Notes under the pieces: model-generated
Seen by the model: the letters and a program-made list of their open reading frames with translations, nothing else
What the model was told of the DNA's origin: nothing
The model's database searches: none
In this document: positions 54,645 through 63,930 of the stretch, piece after piece
Layout: each line of letters starts with the position of its first letter
How positions within the stretch are numbered: the first letter of the stretch is position 1
Assembly: GCF_902859585.1 (NCBI RefSeq)
Contig: NZ_CADIJM010000004.1
Span: 124,001 to 188,000 of the forward strand
Reading direction: 5' to 3'
DNA from: Achromobacter animicus
GTDB taxonomy: Bacteria > Pseudomonadota > Gammaproteobacteria > Burkholderiales > Burkholderiaceae_B
Length of the DNA: 64,000 bases
Made by a program: the position numbers and the translations under genes

Positions 54645-55819
54645 CGTGCGCGGCGGCGCGTCCACCACAGCCAGACCCCGGTCACGCTTAGCGCCAGCGT
54701 AACCACGCCGACCAGCGCCACCATCAGTTGCAACGGCCAGCCCCAGAACGCCGCCATGTGCAGGCTGGTCAGCCAATGCTTGGCGGTATCGCCGGCGGCC
54801 CTGCCCGTTGGAAGATGGCTGCCCACGAGCTGCCCATTCACCGCATTGAACACGACCGACGTCGCGCCGCTGCGCGTGCGCAGATCCCGGCTGCTGCGCA
54901 CGCTGTACCGATACAGCTTGCGGCGCGCATCCAGCGCCAGCCAGTGTTCGCCGAGCACGACGAAGCCTTCGCGGGCAGCCAGTTCCGCCATCAGCCGCCG
55001 CCCGGCGTCGCGGGCCTGCGCGGGCGGCATCGGGTCACCGGCCGCCACGGCCGCGCCGCGCCGGGGATCGGCCTGATAGCTCAGACCGGCACGCATCACC
55101 GGATCGTAAATGGAGGGCAGGTTCAGCGCGACGCTGCTCCATGCCATCAGCGTCAGCGCTGCCCACAGCCACAGCCCGCCGGCACGATGCAGATCGTAGT
55201 TGCGCTTATGCGGACCGCCCCGCCAGCGGATGCGCCAGGCGGGTGCCCAGCGCTGCCACGCGGAGGACGCCGGCTTGCGCGCTCGGGGCCGGGCAGGCAG
55301 CGTGAGCCACGCGCCCACAAATCCATCCAGCGTCCACGCCAAGGCGACGATGCCGAGCAACAGCTCGCCGATACCCTCGAACAGCAGGGCCGTGTGGATC
55401 CGATGCAGGAACGGCATCAGGTTGCGCAGCCCTTCCCGCAGATCGCCCCAGCGGCGCTGGCCCAGAATGGCGCCGGAGTACGGGTGGACGAAGACCTCGT
55501 GCAGCACCGGCGCGCCCGCGCCTTCCTCGTGCAGCCAGACCGGGAACGGCACGCTGCGGCCGTCCTGTCCGCCGAGCGGCGTGGCGGGCATCGCCGCGGC
55601 TGGCGCGAGCCGGGCGACGTGTTCCCGCAGGGTCAACGCGTCCAGCCGCGCGGCATCCGCCGAAGGCGGCGCCACGCGATGCAAGGCCGGCGCGGTGGCG
55701 GCGTCCAGCGTGTCGTACCACGCCAGCGGGATGCCGGTCAGCGCCACCAGGCATAGAAAGCCGGCCAGCACCAGGCCGGTCCAGCGATGCAGCCGCAGCA
55801 GCGCGGCGCGCACGTTCAC
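54515..55819 (-). CDS. PepSY-associated membrane protein (iron-uptake reductase-like)
   Basis: Inner-membrane protein often encoded beside siderophore receptors and thought to reduce or release iron. The product is 434 residues from GTG 55819, which overlaps the receptor stop (GTGA). Four main helices are visible: [60 protein letters not shown] and [20 protein letters not shown]. The repeated His positions LHRW, FLHRIH, DLHRAG and SLHMA could bind haem or iron. PepSY-type periplasmic domains lie between. The Ser/Ala-rich C-terminal tail is encoded antisense to hpaI (130-bp overlap), so the tail may be non-conserved. Confidence 0.86.
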   Translation of the reverse strand: MNVRAALLRLHRWTGLVLAGFLCLVALTGIPLAWYDTLDAATAPALHRVAPPSADAARLDALTLREHVARLAPAAAMPATPLGGQDGRSVPFPVWLHEEGAGAPVLHEVFVHPYSGAILGQRRWGDLREGLRNLMPFLHRIHTALLFEGIGELLLGIVALAWTLDGFVGAWLTLPARPRARKPASSAWQRWAPAWRIRWRGGPHKRNYDLHRAGGLWLWAALTLMAWSSVALNLPSIYDPVMRAGLSYQADPRRGAAVAAGDPMPPAQARDAGRRLMAELAAREGFVVLGEHWLALDARRKLYRYSVRSSRDLRTRSGATSVVFNAVNGQLVGSHLPTGRAAGDTAKHWLTSLHMAAFWGWPLQLMVALVGVVTLALSVTGVWLWWTRRRARQYGPLLAPTAASSLNSPASASAARASSTASTPTATKVAPKDR

Positions 55820-58242
55820 CAGCGGTAGCTCACCGTGCCGATGATGCGGCGCGGCTCGCCGTAGTCGCACACGCCGCCGTAGCAGATCGACGGAATGTAG
55901 GTCTTGTCCGTCAGGTTGGTGACGTTGAGCGCGTAGAGCCACGGGCCGCTTTCATAACTGACGCGCGCATCGATCAGCGTGTAGCCGGCGCCGCCGAGCG
56001 AACCGCTGGACGGCCGGTCGGGACGCGCCGAGACATAGCGCACGCCGGCGCCGGCCTTGAGTCCCATCAGCACCCACTCCGACAGGTTCACGTCGGTCCA
56101 CAGAGAAGCAGCGTGCAGAGGCGTGTTGAAGCGCTCGCCCTCTTCGCCCGGCAGATTGCTCTTGACCACGCGGGCGTCGGTGTAGGTGTAGGCGGCAATC
56201 ACATCGATTTGCGGCGTGACGCGTGCGCGCGCCTCGAGCTCCAGGCCGCGCGAGCGCACCTTGCCGGTCTGCACCAGAAAGGTCGGATCCACCGGATCCG
56301 GCGTGAGCACGTTCTTGCGCTCCAGGTTGAACAGCGCCGCGCTCAGCATGATGTCTTGTCCGGCGGGCTGATATCGGATGCCGACTTCGTACTGCGTCCC
56401 GCGGCTGGGCTCGAAGGCGCCCTCGGTGCGGTCGCGTCCGCTGGTGGGTTCGAACGACTGGCTGAAGCTGACGTACGGCGCCAGACCATTGTCCGCCAGA
56501 TACACCACGCCGGCGCGGCCGGTGAAGGCGGTGTCCTTGTCGTTCGAATTGGTGGACGGCGCGTGCAAGGCGCGGTTCTCGGCGCGCACGTTGTCATACC
56601 GTCCACCCAGCAGCACCACCACCTTGTCCGCGATCTTCAACTGATCCTGAAGGTAGATGCCAAGGCGATGCTCGGTGTTGCGGCGCTGCTGCCAGGGCAG
56701 GACCACGACATCGCCGGGCATATACACCGGATCGAAGACGTCGATGGGCCGCAGATTGCCGCGCAGGCGGTCGCTGTTGTAGGTGGAGCGCGTGTAATCG
56801 AAGCCCGCAAGAATCGTCTGCGTCACGGGCCCCGTTTCAAATCGCTTTTCGATGTTGGTATCGATCGTCTGCACCGTAGTGCGGTCATCGAAACCGCGTG
56901 CCGAACGCGCCACCCTGCGCTGCGTCGCGGCGTCCACGTCGCCTTGCAGCAGCACGTAGCGCATCGTCAGGTCCGCGTCGTAGTAGCGCATCGACTGGCG
57001 GAACTTCAGCGTGTCATTGAACGCATGTTCGATCAGCACGGCCAACGACGTCGATTCGACATCGAAGCGGTTGTTGTTGGGCTCGCCCAGAAAGCGCGAA
57101 CGCGGAACCTGTCCGTTCGGGTTGGTCCAGAGCGAGCCGGTGACCGGCACCTCCGTCGGATTGATCGTCTTGCTGCGCTGATAGTTGGCCAGCAGCGTGA
57201 CCGAGGTGGCCGCTGACGGGCGCCACGTCAACGCGGGCGCGATGTAGGTGCGATCGTCGGCGCTGTAGTCGATGAACTGCTTACTCTCGCGGAACAGGCC
57301 GGTCAGGCGATAGGACCACACGCCGGCCTCATCGATCGGACCGCCGATGTCCGCCGACACCTGACGGCGGTCGAAACTGCCGCCGTCCAGATTGATCTCG
57401 CCCATCGTTTCGCCGGGCGGACGCTTCGTCACGGTGTTGACGATGCCACCCGGCGCGGCGGCGCCATACAGCACGGATGACGGCCCGCGCAGCACCTCCA
57501 CCCGCTCCAGTCCGTACGGCTCCTGCTTACCGTTGTACTGATTGATCATGTAGCGCATGCCGTCGCGGTAATAGCTGCCGGTCTGCGGGTTGGCTTCGAA
57601 GCCGCGGATGCTCATCGTGTCTTCGAACATCGAGCTCTTGGCGACGATGCCGGGCATGATGCCGGGCGTATAGCCCAGCGCCTGCTGCAGGTTCTGCGCC
57701 TTCTGATCACTGATCTGCGCGGCGCTCACCACCGAGATCGACTGCGGCGTTTCGATGATCGGCGTATCGGTCTTGGTGGCCGTGGCGCTGTTCGTGGCGG
57801 CGATGCCCAGCACCGGGCCATCCGGGCGTTCGATCTGGGCGGTCACCGCAATCGGCTCCAGCAGCGTCACGTCCTGGCGGCCTTGCCGCAGGACGAAGCC
57901 GCCATCGGGCAGACGTTCCGCCACGAGACCAGTGCCGGTCAGCAACGCGGCCATCCCGGCCTCGGGCGTATACCGGCCGCGTACGCCGGGGCTCTGCCGG
58001 CCGCTGCTCAGATCGCCGTGGCCGCTGACGAAGAGGCCGGCTTCGGCGGAAAACAGATTGAGCACCTGGCTCAACGGTCCGGCCGGGATGTCGTAGTCGC
58101 GGACCTGCGTCTGGATGGACTGCGCGTGCACGACGCCCAGGGGCGCCCCGCCGCTCAGCATCACGCCGATGGCAAGCGCCAGCGGGGCGATGCGCGCGCG
58201 GCGGCGCGGAAGGTTGGGGAAAACAGTGAGGGGGTTGGTCAT
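55816..58242 (-). CDS. TonB-dependent siderophore receptor with signalling domain (FpvA/FecA type)
   Basis: Outer-membrane iron-siderophore importer that also signals to the FecR/FecI pair. The 808-residue product has a signal peptide (cleavage near VHAQ), then an STN domain (about 42-106; YDIPAGPLSQVLNLFS, GVRGRYTPEAGMAALLTGTG). The plug has TPQSISVVSAAQISDQ and VEVLRGPSSVLYG, and the barrel ends in the C-terminal aromatic SYRW. The STN domain is what distinguishes surface-signalling receptors from plain importers. Start at MTNPLTV since upstream residues are polar. The ligand is probably a hydroxamate or similar ferric siderophore; not determinable. Confidence 0.93.
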   Translation of the reverse strand: MTNPLTVFPNLPRRRARIAPLALAIGVMLSGGAPLGVVHAQSIQTQVRDYDIPAGPLSQVLNLFSAEAGLFVSGHGDLSSGRQSPGVRGRYTPEAGMAALLTGTGLVAERLPDGGFVLRQGRQDVTLLEPIAVTAQIERPDGPVLGIAATNSATATKTDTPIIETPQSISVVSAAQISDQKAQNLQQALGYTPGIMPGIVAKSSMFEDTMSIRGFEANPQTGSYYRDGMRYMINQYNGKQEPYGLERVEVLRGPSSVLYGAAAPGGIVNTVTKRPPGETMGEINLDGGSFDRRQVSADIGGPIDEAGVWSYRLTGLFRESKQFIDYSADDRTYIAPALTWRPSAATSVTLLANYQRSKTINPTEVPVTGSLWTNPNGQVPRSRFLGEPNNNRFDVESTSLAVLIEHAFNDTLKFRQSMRYYDADLTMRYVLLQGDVDAATQRRVARSARGFDDRTTVQTIDTNIEKRFETGPVTQTILAGFDYTRSTYNSDRLRGNLRPIDVFDPVYMPGDVVVLPWQQRRNTEHRLGIYLQDQLKIADKVVVLLGGRYDNVRAENRALHAPSTNSNDKDTAFTGRAGVVYLADNGLAPYVSFSQSFEPTSGRDRTEGAFEPSRGTQYEVGIRYQPAGQDIMLSAALFNLERKNVLTPDPVDPTFLVQTGKVRSRGLELEARARVTPQIDVIAAYTYTDARVVKSNLPGEEGERFNTPLHAASLWTDVNLSEWVLMGLKAGAGVRYVSARPDRPSSGSLGGAGYTLIDARVSYESGPWLYALNVTNLTDKTYIPSICYGGVCDYGEPRRIIGTVSYRW

Positions 58243-58329
58243 GCCACGAATCCGCGATATGGGTGTTGAATTGCCCATAGGCCGGATGAGCGCGGCAAAA
58301 GCGGCAAACTAATTTGTAACTGCGAGGGT

Positions 58330-59313
58330 TCAGCGAGCTTGGAGGGTCGTCCACCACGGCAGCGGCTGGCTGATGCGCACGGGCAGTGCCTGGCTCAGCA
58401 GGCGCAGCGCGCGATCGCTGTCATGCAGGGGAAACGTGCCCGTCACGGGCAGCGCCGCCACGTCATCGGCACAGCCGAGATGCCCGCGGCGGTAACGCGC
58501 CAGTTCCGCGATCACCCGCGCCAACGGCGCCTCCTCGAACTGCACGATGCCGCGTGTCCAGTTGTGATCGTCGGCCCGCAGCGCTGCCGGCGCGTCCATG
58601 CCTTGCGATCCGCCACGCATCCGCATGCCGGCATCGACTCGAATCCCGGCGGGCGGCGCCCCCGCAAAATGCGCCTGCACCGCGCCCTCCAGCACGGCGA
58701 GCGTGGTTTCGCCGTCAAGGCTGCGCACGTTGAACCGCGTACCCAGCGCCTGCAACCGCCCTTCTGGCGTGTCCACCACGAAGGTGCGCCCGGGGTCGGC
58801 CGCGGTAGCGATCATGATCTCGCCGCGCAGCAGCACCAGGCGGCGCTGGTCGCGGGTGTAGTCGACCTTCACTGCGGTATCGGTATTGAGTTGGATCAGC
58901 GTGCCGTCGGCAAGCCGGATTTCTTTCGATCCGCCCACCGGTGTAACCAGGTCCGCCTGCCAGACCGCCCAGGTTCGACGGCCGGCTGGCGACTGCGCAA
59001 TGCCCAGGCCCAGCAATCCCGTCGCGCCTGCAATCAGCGCAACCGTCAGCAGCCGGCGGCGCTCGCGCCGGCCCTGCGCGGCGGCATTAAGGCTGGCCAG
59101 GCTGGCCTCACGTCCCATCGGCTGGGCGACCAGCGCATCGAACTGAGCGCCCACATCCTCGACGCGTTGCCACGCCCGGCGATGCGCATTGTCCGCGTCC
59201 ATCCACGCTTGCCAGCGTGCGCGCTCCTGCTCGCTGGCCGCCCCCGAGCTCAGCAGGGCATACCACTGCGCGGCAGCCTCAAGAATGCGCGGATCGACGG
59301 CGACGGCGCCCAT
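58330..59313 (-). CDS. FecR-family anti-sigma factor / signal transducer
   Basis: Inner-membrane transducer linking the receptor's STN domain to the ECF sigma factor. The 327-residue product has an N-terminal anti-sigma domain (ILEAAAQWYALLSSGAASEQ, WQAWMDADNAHRRAWQRVE), a twin-arginine-like RRRLLT (85-90) before the helix (about 90-108), and a periplasmic FecR domain (RLADGTLIQLNTDTAVKVDY, DTPEGRLQALGTRFNVR). Its ATG overlaps the fecI stop (TGATG), so the two are translationally coupled. The receptor gene follows after 87 bp. Confidence 0.93.
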   Translation of the reverse strand: MGAVAVDPRILEAAAQWYALLSSGAASEQERARWQAWMDADNAHRRAWQRVEDVGAQFDALVAQPMGREASLASLNAAAQGRRERRRLLTVALIAGATGLLGLGIAQSPAGRRTWAVWQADLVTPVGGSKEIRLADGTLIQLNTDTAVKVDYTRDQRRLVLLRGEIMIATAADPGRTFVVDTPEGRLQALGTRFNVRSLDGETTLAVLEGAVQAHFAGAPPAGIRVDAGMRMRGGSQGMDAPAALRADDHNWTRGIVQFEEAPLARVIAELARYRRGHLGCADDVAALPVTGTFPLHDSDRALRLLSQALPVRISQPLPWWTTLQAR

Positions 59314-59870
59314 CAACGTCCTGCCTCTTCGCCATGCACACCAGCGGGTTGCAGGTCCGTATCGAGCAAAAAGCACAGCATGGCCTGCGCGATGTCGTTG
59401 CGCACCGTCCGCTCGGACACGCGCAGCTCTGCTGCAATGGCGGGATGCGTCATGCCGTGGATGCGGTGCATCAGGAAAGCGGCGCGCGCGCGCACGCCCA
59501 GGCGATGCAGTTTGCGGTCGATCTCGACCAGCGCCTGGAGCGCCTGGACTTGCACTTCGGGGGATGGGTGGGTGATCTCGGGACGCGCGGCCAGCGTTTC
59601 GGCCCAGGCCAGTTCAATGTCCCGGCGCCGCCAGAAATCGATCAGCAGGCCGCGCGCGATGGTGGTCAGGAATGCCCGAGGCTCACGCACATCCGCGATG
59701 GCGTGCCGGCGCACCAGCAAGGTCAGGAAGGTGTCCTGCGTCAGGTCGGCGGCCTGGTGATTGTCCTGAAGACGGCGATTCAGCCAATTCTGCAACCAGC
59801 CGCAATGCGCGGTGTACAGGGCGGAAAGCGATGCGCCAACTGCGTGCTCTCGGTCCGACACGGCGAGCAT
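59313..59870 (-). CDS. FecI-type ECF RNA polymerase sigma factor
   Basis: Directs transcription of the receptor operon when its FecR partner is signalled. The 185-residue product has sigma region 2 (HQAADLTQDTFLTLLVRRHA, REPRAFLTTIARGLLIDFWR) and region 4 (FLMHRIHGMTHPAIAAELRV with SERTVRNDIAQAM), the usual FecI architecture. A Fur-box-like sequence and a minus-strand TATAAT lie directly upstream, so expression should follow iron starvation. First gene of fecI-fecR-receptor-PepSY. Confidence 0.94.
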   Translation of the reverse strand: MLAVSDREHAVGASLSALYTAHCGWLQNWLNRRLQDNHQAADLTQDTFLTLLVRRHAIADVREPRAFLTTIARGLLIDFWRRRDIELAWAETLAARPEITHPSPEVQVQALQALVEIDRKLHRLGVRARAAFLMHRIHGMTHPAIAAELRVSERTVRNDIAQAMLCFLLDTDLQPAGVHGEEAGR

Positions 59871-59877
59871 CCAAAAT

Positions 59878-59896
59878 GGAAATGATAGTTATTATT
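59878..59896 (-). promoter_or_regulatory. Fur-box-like operator with overlapping TATAAT upstream of fecI
   Basis: Positions 59878-59896 match 14 of the 19 bases of the consensus Fur box (core AATGATAGTTATTATT). A minus-strand TATAAT occurs at 59894-59899. The stretch is strikingly AT-rich for this genome. It begins 8 bp upstream of the sigma-factor ATG, so Fur would block initiation. Confidence 0.65.
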
Positions 59897-59973
59897 ATAC
59901 AAGCCCGGCGGGGTGGCCACTCCGGCGATGGACGTTGCAACACGCGCCACCCGAACGTCGGCACCGCGCGGCG

Positions 59974-60948
59974 TCAGTCCAGCACCACGCCCGACTCGCG
60001 CACCACGGTTTCCCATTGCCGGGCCTCGTCACGCCACACCGCACCGAACGACGCCGGCGTGTCGAGACCAGGGACGAAGCCGCCCGCGAGAAAGGCCTGC
60101 CGCACCTCGGGCAAACCCAGCACCTCGTGCAAGACGGCAGCAATCCGCGCGACGCGGTCGGCCGGCGTGCCCTTCGGCGCGGCAAAGCCCCACCAGTTGC
60201 CCTGCACCGCGTCCGGCATGCCGGCCTCTTTCGCCGTGGGCACGTCGGGCAAGGCGGCAAACCGTTCGGGCGATGCTACAGCCAGTGCCCGGACCTTGCC
60301 CTGCGGCACGTAGGCGGCCGCGACGCTGTAGCCGCCGATGTAGAGCTGCACCTCGTTGGCCAGGAGCGCCTGTACACCGGGTGCCGCTCCCCGATAGGCA
60401 ATGTGCGTCATGTCCGCGCCCATGGCTTTCGACAGGCGGTACGCCGACAAATGCGGCGTCGTGCCCATGCCGGGCGAGCCGTAATTGAGCTTGCCTGCAT
60501 GCGCGCGCGCGTACTGCTGGAATTGCCGCCAGTCGGTGCCCGGCGCCTGGGCGCTGACATAGACGAAGGCCGGCACGTCCGCCAGCTTGCCCACCGGTTC
60601 CAGATCCGTCAGCGGATCAAAGCCCAGCTTGCGATACAGGAACTGATTGATAACGAAATTGTTGGCGGCGCCCAGCACCAGCGTGTATCCGTCGGGCTTG
60701 GCGCGCGCCACGTCCTGCATGCCGATGTTGCCGCCCGCGCCGGTCTTGTAGTCGACCACCACGGGCTGGCCAAACCGCTTTTCGAGCAGCGGTTGGATCT
60801 GCCGCAAGGCGATGTCGCCCGCCGCGCCCGGCGCGTATGGCAGCACCACGCGGATGGGATGCTCGGGATATTGCGCGCTTGCAGCGGGCGGCATGAGGGC
60901 CGGGGCAAGCGCTGCCAGGATGGATACGGCACAAGCTCGGTACGGCAT
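59974..60948 (-). CDS. Bug-family tripartite tricarboxylate transporter substrate-binding protein (TctC) 3
   Basis: Periplasmic carboxylate-type receptor. The 324-residue product has a signal peptide ending ASAQ (residue 25), then YPEHPIRVVLPYAPGAAGDI, VVDYKTGAGGNIGMQDVARA, PDGYTLVLGAANNFVINQFL and LPDVPTAKEAGMPD. GGGAG precedes the ATG. It lies 63 bp downstream of a metallo-hydrolase gene on the same strand and is divergent from a LysR regulator: a binding protein + hydrolase + regulator module. TctA/TctB are not nearby. Confidence 0.94.
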   Translation of the reverse strand: MPYRACAVSILAALAPALMPPAASAQYPEHPIRVVLPYAPGAAGDIALRQIQPLLEKRFGQPVVVDYKTGAGGNIGMQDVARAKPDGYTLVLGAANNFVINQFLYRKLGFDPLTDLEPVGKLADVPAFVYVSAQAPGTDWRQFQQYARAHAGKLNYGSPGMGTTPHLSAYRLSKAMGADMTHIAYRGAAPGVQALLANEVQLYIGGYSVAAAYVPQGKVRALAVASPERFAALPDVPTAKEAGMPDAVQGNWWGFAAPKGTPADRVARIAAVLHEVLGLPEVRQAFLAGGFVPGLDTPASFGAVWRDEARQWETVVRESGVVLD

Positions 60949-61011
60949 CGTGATCTCCCTGGCCGTCCCGGCGGCGCTGCCCGGGCGGCCGGCCTTGCAA
61001 CGTTGCGGGTG

Positions 61012-61905
61012 CTACAGGTCGATACGCATCAGATCGTGGGCCAGACGCAGCGGCCCCGGGTAGTGCTTGCGGATGTCCGCCACGATCTCGTCCATCAGGT
61101 GCGGCCCCATGAGTTCCACGGGCAGATGCTTGGCCGCCGCGCGCTTGAGGACCGGGCTGGTCGAATCGAAGTGACCGAAATGGGTGGCCACCAGGCTCTT
61201 CACATTGGCCTCGCGTGCGATTTTGCCCAGGTCGGTCGGGCTGGTGTGCGCGTAGGTGCCGACACCGGTCTTGGCGCGGTGCGCGATGAAAGACTCGGGA
61301 AAGGTGCATTCGTGGATGAGCAGGTCCGCATCCTTGGCCAGGCGCACCATCGCCTCACAGGGTGCGGTATCCCCGCTGAAGGCGATGACCTTGCCTTCGG
61401 CCTCGACGCGCACGCCGAAGCACTCGCAGACGTCGCGCGGGATGTGCTCCACCCAATCCACCGAAATGCGCACTTTGTCGTCCTCGAACACCACGCCGGG
61501 ACTCACCTCGCGCACCTGGGGCCGCATCGCCTCCAGGTTGCGCTGGCGCACGGGATAAGCGGCGCGCGCCTGAAAATCGGTGTGGTACGCGCCGTTCTCG
61601 AACAAGTGGTCCACGAAATGCTTTGTGCCTTTCGGGCCCAGCACCAGCGGAGAGCCTTCCTTGTTCAGAATCCAGCTTGAGATGACGAAATACGGGTAGT
61701 CGCAGATGTGGTCGTGGTGCAGGTGGGTCAGGAAAACAAACCCCACCTTGGCAGGATCGACGTTGGCGCGCACCATCTGCCGCGTCGCACCCTCGCCGCA
61801 GTCAAACAGGTAGTGCCGGTCATCGTCCAGCGTCAGCAGAATGGCGGACTGCGCCCGGTCAGGATCGGGCAACGCCGCGCCCGTCCCCAGCATGGTGATC
61901 TTCAT
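61012..61905 (-). CDS. MBL-fold metallo-hydrolase (RNase Z/arylsulfatase-like)
   Basis: Zinc hydrolase of the metallo-beta-lactamase superfamily. The 297-residue product has the motif THLHHDH (60-66), an N-terminal MLGTGAALPDPDRAQSA like RNase Z and ElaC-type proteins, the Asp-bearing AFSGDTAPCEAM, HECTF and the final ATHFGHFDST. It is shorter than beta-lactamases and lacks a signal peptide, so a cytoplasmic hydrolase of a small metabolite is likely; the substrate is unknown. I start at MKITMLGTG with AGAGAGG 6 bases upstream. It pairs with a downstream Bug receptor, suggesting the hydrolase acts on the imported compound. Confidence 0.88.
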   Translation of the reverse strand: MKITMLGTGAALPDPDRAQSAILLTLDDDRHYLFDCGEGATRQMVRANVDPAKVGFVFLTHLHHDHICDYPYFVISSWILNKEGSPLVLGPKGTKHFVDHLFENGAYHTDFQARAAYPVRQRNLEAMRPQVREVSPGVVFEDDKVRISVDWVEHIPRDVCECFGVRVEAEGKVIAFSGDTAPCEAMVRLAKDADLLIHECTFPESFIAHRAKTGVGTYAHTSPTDLGKIAREANVKSLVATHFGHFDSTSPVLKRAAAKHLPVELMGPHLMDEIVADIRKHYPGPLRLAHDLMRIDL

Positions 61906-62025
61906 CGGCATCCTCTCTGGTCAGAAGCATGGGCTCGCGTGAGCACGAAACCAGTATAGGAACGGGGTGCATACCGAACGATCAATTATTAGAATGCTGT
62001 GAAAACCGCTAGGAATCACTGCGCC

Positions 62026-62997
62026 ATGCCCGCCAGCCCCCGCATTCCCGACCTGCGCCACATCAGCGGACGCCTGCGCCTTCGCCACCTTGACCTGCTG
62101 CACGCGCTACACGCGCTGGGCAGCGTCCACAAGGCCGCGGCGCGGCTGGGCATGACCCAGCCCGCCGCCAGCAAGCTACTGCTGGAACTGGAGGACATGT
62201 TCGGCGTCCCGTTGTTCGTGCGTTCGCGGCGGGGCATCACGCCGACCGCCTTCGGCCAGGCGCTTGCGGGCAAGACGGATGTGCTGCTGGCCGACCTGGC
62301 GGGCGCGCGCAACGAGATCGCCGCCTTGGCAGCCGGCGCGCGCGGCCGCATCCGGGTCGGGGTGCAGCCGGTGGCCCTGCCCGTGCTCGTGCCGCGCGCC
62401 ATTCAGCGATTGCGCGAACATCATCCAGGCGTCACCGTCATGCTGCACGAGGGCGCGCACGACGCGCTGCTGGACAGTCTGACCCGCGGTGAACTGGACT
62501 GCGTGCTGGGCCGCTTGATGCTCGATGCCGCCCAGGCAGTGTTCCGCACCGAAGTGCTGTACGAGGAGCCGATATGCGTGGTGGCGCGCAAGGGGCATCC
62601 GCTGGCGCGGTCGACCCGCATCACTGCATCCACGCTTGTGCGCCAGGACTGGATTCTGCCGCCGCCCGATGCGCCGTTGCGCCAGCGGATCGACGCCTAT
62701 TTCGCGCAACAGGGCATGGCGCTGCCCGCCCCCGTCGCCGAATCGGTGTCGCTGCTGGCCAATGAAGTGCTGCTGCGCGGCGCGGATATGCTGGCCGCCA
62801 TGCCGCGCGCCGTCGCGCATCATTACGCGGACCTGGGCGTGCTGGCGATCCTGAAGTTCAAACCGGACTGGAGCCTGCCGGCGGTGGGCGTCGTGCAGCG
62901 GGCGCACGTGGAACCGACCGCGGCGCTGACGCATTTCCTGGACGCCTTGCGCCACGAAGCCGGCGCCTTGCAGGACGCGCCGGCGACGCGCGATTGA
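62026..62997 (+). CDS. LysR-type regulator of the adjacent MBL/Bug genes
   Basis: A 323-residue LTTR: winged helix in LRLRHLDLLHALHALGSVHK, AAARLGMTQPAASKLLLELE and RRGITPTAFG, then the effector-binding domain (RIRVGVQPVALPVLVPRAI, ELDCVLGRLM, PICVVARKGHPLARS). It is divergent from the metallo-hydrolase gene with 120 bp between, the standard layout for an LTTR and its target. The effector is probably the imported carboxylate. Start at MPASPRIPD; GTG 61999 is a possible alternative. Confidence 0.88.
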   Translation: MPASPRIPDLRHISGRLRLRHLDLLHALHALGSVHKAAARLGMTQPAASKLLLELEDMFGVPLFVRSRRGITPTAFGQALAGKTDVLLADLAGARNEIAALAAGARGRIRVGVQPVALPVLVPRAIQRLREHHPGVTVMLHEGAHDALLDSLTRGELDCVLGRLMLDAAQAVFRTEVLYEEPICVVARKGHPLARSTRITASTLVRQDWILPPPDAPLRQRIDAYFAQQGMALPAPVAESVSLLANEVLLRGADMLAAMPRAVAHHYADLGVLAILKFKPDWSLPAVGVVQRAHVEPTAALTHFLDALRHEAGALQDAPATRD

Positions 62998-63018
62998 AGA
63001 ACGGCGCGCCCGCCAGGC

Positions 63019-63044
63019 ACAAAAAACGCACCCGAAGGTGCGTT
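63019..63044 (-). terminator. Terminator of the downstream SDR gene
   Basis: AACGCACC / GGTGCGTT with loop TTCG (minus strand) runs into six Ts: a strong rho-independent terminator. It may also stop the convergent LysR transcript. Confidence 0.85.
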
Positions 63045-63067
63045 GCTGATCCATGCAGCGGCAAAGT

Positions 63068-63787
63068 TCAGGAGCGGCCAGCCAGGCTGCCACCACCGTC
63101 CACGCCCAGCACCTGTCCGGTAATGAAACCCGCGTCGTCCGACAGCAGGAAGGCGATGGCCGCGGCCACTTCGGCCGGGGTGCCCAGGCGCTTCATGGGC
63201 ACGGAAGCCAGCGCGCGCTTTTCGTTGTCGCTGCCGGCGGGCCGGGTGGCGCGGAACATTTCGGTTTCGATGGGGCCCGGCGCCACCGCATTGGCCGTTA
63301 CGCCGTATTCGGCCAGTTCCAGCGCCCAGGTGCGGGTGCAGCCCACCAGCGCGCTCTTGGCGGCCGAATACGCGGTGCGGTCCAGCGCGCCGTGGATGGA
63401 GCGGCTGACCACGTTGACGATGCGGCCGGCGCGGCGCACCTTCATGGATTCGATGAAGGCCTGCGTGACCTGCACCGCCACGCGCACGTTCAGGTCCAGC
63501 ACGTTATACAGGGTGGCCAGATCGATTTCGCCCAGCGGCTGGGGCGACACGATGCCCACATTATTGACGACGGCGTCGACCGGGAATTTTTCGCGGATTT
63601 CGCGCAGGACCTCTTCGGTGCGGCCGGCGTCGGCCAGATCACAGGCGTACAGGTAGCCCGGGAAATCGACGTCGGTCGTGTTGCGCGCGATGCCAACCAC
63701 GTGACAGCCCATGTCGGACAACCGCTGAGTAAGCGCCCAGCCTATGCCTTTGGTGGCGCCCGTAATGAGCACGCATTTGTCCTTCAT
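63068..63787 (-). CDS. Short-chain dehydrogenase/reductase (3-oxoacyl-ACP reductase-like)
   Basis: NAD(P)-dependent oxidoreductase of unknown substrate. The 239-residue product has TGATKGIG (9-16), NNVG (75-78, the usual A replaced by V), Ser128 or Ser130 with Tyr140 and Lys144 (DRTAYSAAKSAL), and the classical C-terminal GFITGQVLGVDGGGSLAG. ATRPAGSDNEKRA and VPMKRLGTPAEVAAAIAFL are typical of FabG-like SDRs. GAGG lies upstream of the ATG. It sits between the LysR gene and the racemase gene with no clear pathway link. Confidence 0.87.
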   Translation of the reverse strand: MKDKCVLITGATKGIGWALTQRLSDMGCHVVGIARNTTDVDFPGYLYACDLADAGRTEEVLREIREKFPVDAVVNNVGIVSPQPLGEIDLATLYNVLDLNVRVAVQVTQAFIESMKVRRAGRIVNVVSRSIHGALDRTAYSAAKSALVGCTRTWALELAEYGVTANAVAPGPIETEMFRATRPAGSDNEKRALASVPMKRLGTPAEVAAAIAFLLSDDAGFITGQVLGVDGGGSLAGRS

Positions 63788-63930
63788 GGATTGAAACCTC
63801 GCAGTCTGTTTTCTTGGTCAAAAACGGGCGCCTGAGCGCCCCGTTTCCAAAGTAGACACCATCCGGCGCCGCGTGTCTTGTAATTTGCGTAGCAATTCTT
63901 GCCCCCTGGACGCCGTAGCGCGGGGGGGGA

